From Bacteroidales bacterium (GTDB taxonomy: Bacteria; Bacteroidota; Bacteroidia; Bacteroidales; JAADJA01): a stretch of 7,056 bases of DNA. The notes under the pieces are model-generated. The model saw nothing but the letters and a program-made list of their open reading frames with translations, searched no databases and had not been told where the DNA came from. How positions within the stretch are numbered: position 1 is the stretch's first letter; the number at the start of each line of letters is the position of its first letter. Where the stretch lies: contig DAOVYU010000048.1 of the NCBI GenBank assembly GCA_030635465.1, positions 1 to 7,056 of the forward strand, read 5' to 3'. The translations under genes and the position numbers were made by a program. Shown here one piece after another: positions 5,175 through 7,056 of the stretch.

Positions 5175-5903
5175 TTAATTGGCATTATAAATGCTGCCTG
5201 ACCCAGTGATATTTGCATTTATTTGTGGATTCCCCCTATAGTAAACACTACCACTTCCTGATATATTCACATCCAGGTAATCTATAACCCATACTTCGCT
5301 GTTTCCTGAACCGCTAATCCTTACATAAGTATTGGTAGTTTCCAGATTAAAAGCTTTTATATCGCCTGAACCACTAATATCTATTCGGTGTTCATAAGCA
5401 CTACCTCCCAATTCAATTCTTCCCGACCCGGAAATAAAACTCTCAATCAGGTGAGCATTTGTATACATATTTATACTTCCTGATCCACTTATATTCAGGT
5501 ATACATTGGTAGTATCTGAAAAGGAATTGGTTGATTGAATGGAACCAGAGCCACTGATAGCTGCATAATCAATATTGGGCAAAGTAATATAAATGGTAAC
5601 ACCTGCATGGTTTCTTACTGAATTATAATAACCAATTTTCCAGTAACCATCTGAAGTAACATACTTTTCAATATTATTGATGATATTCTGTTGTCCTGAA
5701 ATTCGAATTGTTTGAGAATCACCACGGGTTAGAACTACATTGGCATCAATACTGAGCGAAATTGCAGAAACACCAGGCAAATCAAACTCCTGAGTTACTA
5801 TTGGCCCACTACCTTTTACAGATTGCCCATATTTCTGACAGGATGAAAATACTATCAGGATTCCTATTAATAAAAGCGGTAAAATAAATTTTGTCTTTTT
5901 CAT
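5175..5903 (-). CDS. Head-GIN domain (DUF2807) lipoprotein
   Basis: This 242-aa envelope protein has a type II signal peptide: basic MKKTK, a hydrophobic core (6-19) and lipobox FSSC with the acylated cysteine at residue 22. The mature part starts with a GSG strand (VKGSGPIVTQEFDLPGVSAISL, 29-50), as is usual for the head-GIN/DUF2807 family often labelled putative auto-transporter adhesin. Then SGSG recurs at 117, 139, 158, 177, 197 and 215, with a final TGSG at 233. Steps of 18-22 residues fit one turn each of a parallel beta-helix. No membrane-spanning barrel or sorting tail is present, so it is a small lipid-anchored beta-helix rather than an autotransporter. The residues after Cys22 (QKYG) lack the acidic cluster described as a surface-export signal in Bacteroidota, so it may face the periplasm. 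The function of the family is not established. It is followed by its own terminator and no co-transcribed partner is evident. Confidence 0.9.
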   Translation of the reverse strand: MKKTKFILPLLLIGILIVFSSCQKYGQSVKGSGPIVTQEFDLPGVSAISLSIDANVVLTRGDSQTIRISGQQNIINNIEKYVTSDGYWKIGYYNSVRNHAGVTIYITLPNIDYAAISGSGSIQSTNSFSDTTNVYLNISGSGSINMYTNAHLIESFISGSGRIELGGSAYEHRIDISGSGDIKAFNLETTNTYVRISGSGNSEVWVIDYLDVNISGSGSVYYRGNPQINANITGSGSIYNAN

Positions 5904-6095
5904 TGTATATTTTATTACTTTTTTCTAATTCAACTGACAATTATAAAATTCAATAGTTGCAATTATTATAAAAAAAGTGTGAAACAAATCAGTTTATGTA
6001 AATTATATTTCGATTATTAATAAAAAGATAAATTTACAAATAAGAAGAAAAATATGGATAAAGGATATAATATATTGTTTTAAAGACGAGCCCGA

Positions 6096-7056
6096 TTATT
6101 TCTTTTGGATACAATAAGCTTTTATACACAAATCAAAATTCAGGGTAATATATTTGCTATTTGAACCACATGCATACCATGTTGTTGGCCAGTTTTTATA
6201 GTTAGGGTTTATCCAGCATTTGTTTTGTTTAATATGAGGGTTTGAATATCCATCAATTTTTGCCTCAATTGGTAAAGGAGTGGTATCATTTGGTGTGACA
6301 TAGCGCATCAAAATATAAAAATCATCACCCTTATTTAAATGTATTTCCTGATTTACATCCAGTGTAAAATATCCTGCATACTTACAATTAACTGAGTCAG
6401 AATTTCCCATATACCCCGATAGTTTTTTCGAAGTCGTATCGAAATCATCATAAACTTCAGCATAAATTCTTGTATGATCAAAATTGACCGATGTTCCAAT
6501 CTTCTTTATCCAAACATTTTCTTCAGCCTCATATTTCACCAATCCATAACATATCGAATCCCTGAATCCATATGAATAATAAGAACCCAATGTATCGTAA
6601 TAATAAAGTTTTGCTTCCGGATTATAATCCATCCATTTAGGCCATATGGCATTAATGCTTAATATATTCGGATCCTGGAATGGAATATAAAAAAATCCGT
6701 TTTCTCCAGACTTCAAACCCAGACTATTTTGGGCAATCCAAACACCAATACCCTTTTTCGTTGTTAAAGTATCATTCCAACCAACCAAAATAATTGCATG
6801 GTTGATCTTTTCTTTGTTTGTGTAATAAACATGTGTGATAGAATCCACATCCTTTTTCTTGAAAAACATCATGGAATATACAGCACCATAATCCATAATA
6901 ACCTGCTTGATTAGCTTTGGATCATCCGGGATGTAGCGTGCATCAGAAAAGTATGTATAAATTTCTGGTTGTGGATGATAAATTGAATCCGTTTCATCAT
7001 TTTTAATGAGAGGCCCACTCCCTCTTGAAAAATAAGCCGTTGCCATATAATGGTTA
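6096..7056 (-). CDS. C1A papain-like cysteine peptidase with C-terminal lectin-like domain, 5' end outside window
   Basis: The reading frame is open to the window edge, so the ATG at 7044-7046 is internal and the catalytic-cysteine half lies outside. What remains is the back half of the peptidase and an appended domain. Counting from that internal Met, NHAIILVGWND (82-92) holds the catalytic His83, and VWIAQNSLG (102-110) holds the catalytic Asn107, followed by GENGFFYIPF. The segment near the edge, MATAYFSRGSGP, is what lectin-like C1 peptidases show between the two catalytic parts. From about 146 to the end is a beta-rich domain closing in LCIKAYC, matching the lectin-like domain of such secreted C1 peptidases. 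Secretion is likely by family but the signal peptide cannot be seen. Oddity: papain's NSWG is NSLG here. No type IX sorting domain is visible at the C-terminus, and no clear terminator follows. Confidence 0.88.
   Translation of the reverse strand, partial: NHYMATAYFSRGSGPLIKNDETDSIYHPQPEIYTYFSDARYIPDDPKLIKQVIMDYGAVYSMMFFKKKDVDSITHVYYTNKEKINHAIILVGWNDTLTTKKGIGVWIAQNSLGLKSGENGFFYIPFQDPNILSINAIWPKWMDYNPEAKLYYYDTLGSYYSYGFRDSICYGLVKYEAEENVWIKKIGTSVNFDHTRIYAEVYDDFDTTSKKLSGYMGNSDSVNCKYAGYFTLDVNQEIHLNKGDDFYILMRYVTPNDTTPLPIEAKIDGYSNPHIKQNKCWINPNYKNWPTTWYACGSNSKYITLNFDLCIKAYCIQKK

Noticed and set aside
5195..5560. Regularly spaced repeats resembling a repeat array at DNA level
   Set aside because: They are the degenerate codons for SGSG rungs in the head-GIN protein; units are not identical and are in frame, so this is neither CRISPR nor a tandem DNA repeat.
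5904..6095. Search for a promoter of the head-GIN gene and a terminator of the peptidase gene
   Set aside because: TATAATTG near 5938-5945 (minus) is a near match to TAnnTTTG but lacks a TTG at proper spacing; no GC-core hairpin follows the peptidase stop.
1..7056. Mobile element, CRISPR, tRNA/rRNA or anti-phage system
   Set aside because: No transposase, integrase, terminal repeats, spacer array, RNA gene or defence domain was recognised on either strand; the window reads as ordinary chromosome with one unusual metabolic operon.

Overview
The window (about 36% GC by eye) looks like a chromosomal segment of a Bacteroidota bacterium. The evidence is a promoter of the Bacteroidota type (TTG-N19-TAAATTTG), A-rich leaders without Shine-Dalgarno sequences before most starts, two short lipoproteins with Ig-like or head-GIN domains, and a small GRPP-type hypothetical protein of a kind I associate with this phylum. 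Order and genus cannot be fixed from the sequence; an anaerobic member of the Bacteroidales/Marinilabiliales is a guess.

Layout. Positions 1-246 hold the C-terminal end of sucC (+), followed by a strong bidirectional terminator at 262-296. On the minus strand lie a YegS/LCB5-type lipid kinase (295-1173) and, 51 bp upstream of it, a one-domain DUF5011 lipoprotein (1225-1542); these two may be co-transcribed. A 227-bp divergent regulatory region (1543-1769) follows. It carries a clear promoter, a second -7-like box and a perfect 7-bp-arm dyad with Crp/Fnr geometry. Downstream on the plus strand is a two-gene citrate lyase operon: a citD-citE fusion (1770-2996) and citF (3034-4593). Convergent to it is a 75-aa hypothetical protein (4624-4851, minus). 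A 323-bp non-coding stretch (4852-5174) holds a branched terminator hairpin. It is followed by a head-GIN/DUF2807 lipoprotein (5175-5903, minus) and the C-terminal part of a C1A papain-like peptidase with a lectin-like domain (6096-7056, minus, cut by the window edge).

How the genes work together. The citrate lyase pair should assemble one complex: acyl carrier (gamma) and citryl-CoA lyase (beta) on one chain, citrate:ACP transferase (alpha) on the other. It would cleave citrate to oxaloacetate and acetate. The usual partners citC, citX and citG and a citrate transporter are absent from the window, the acyl-carrier serine neighbourhood differs from the enterobacterial form, and a segment conserved in enterobacterial CitF (GGHxDTA) is changed. 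This divergent, compact lyase is the most interesting item here. It is a variant of a known enzyme rather than a new kind of system. The other genes are cell-envelope or housekeeping functions with no clear link to it.
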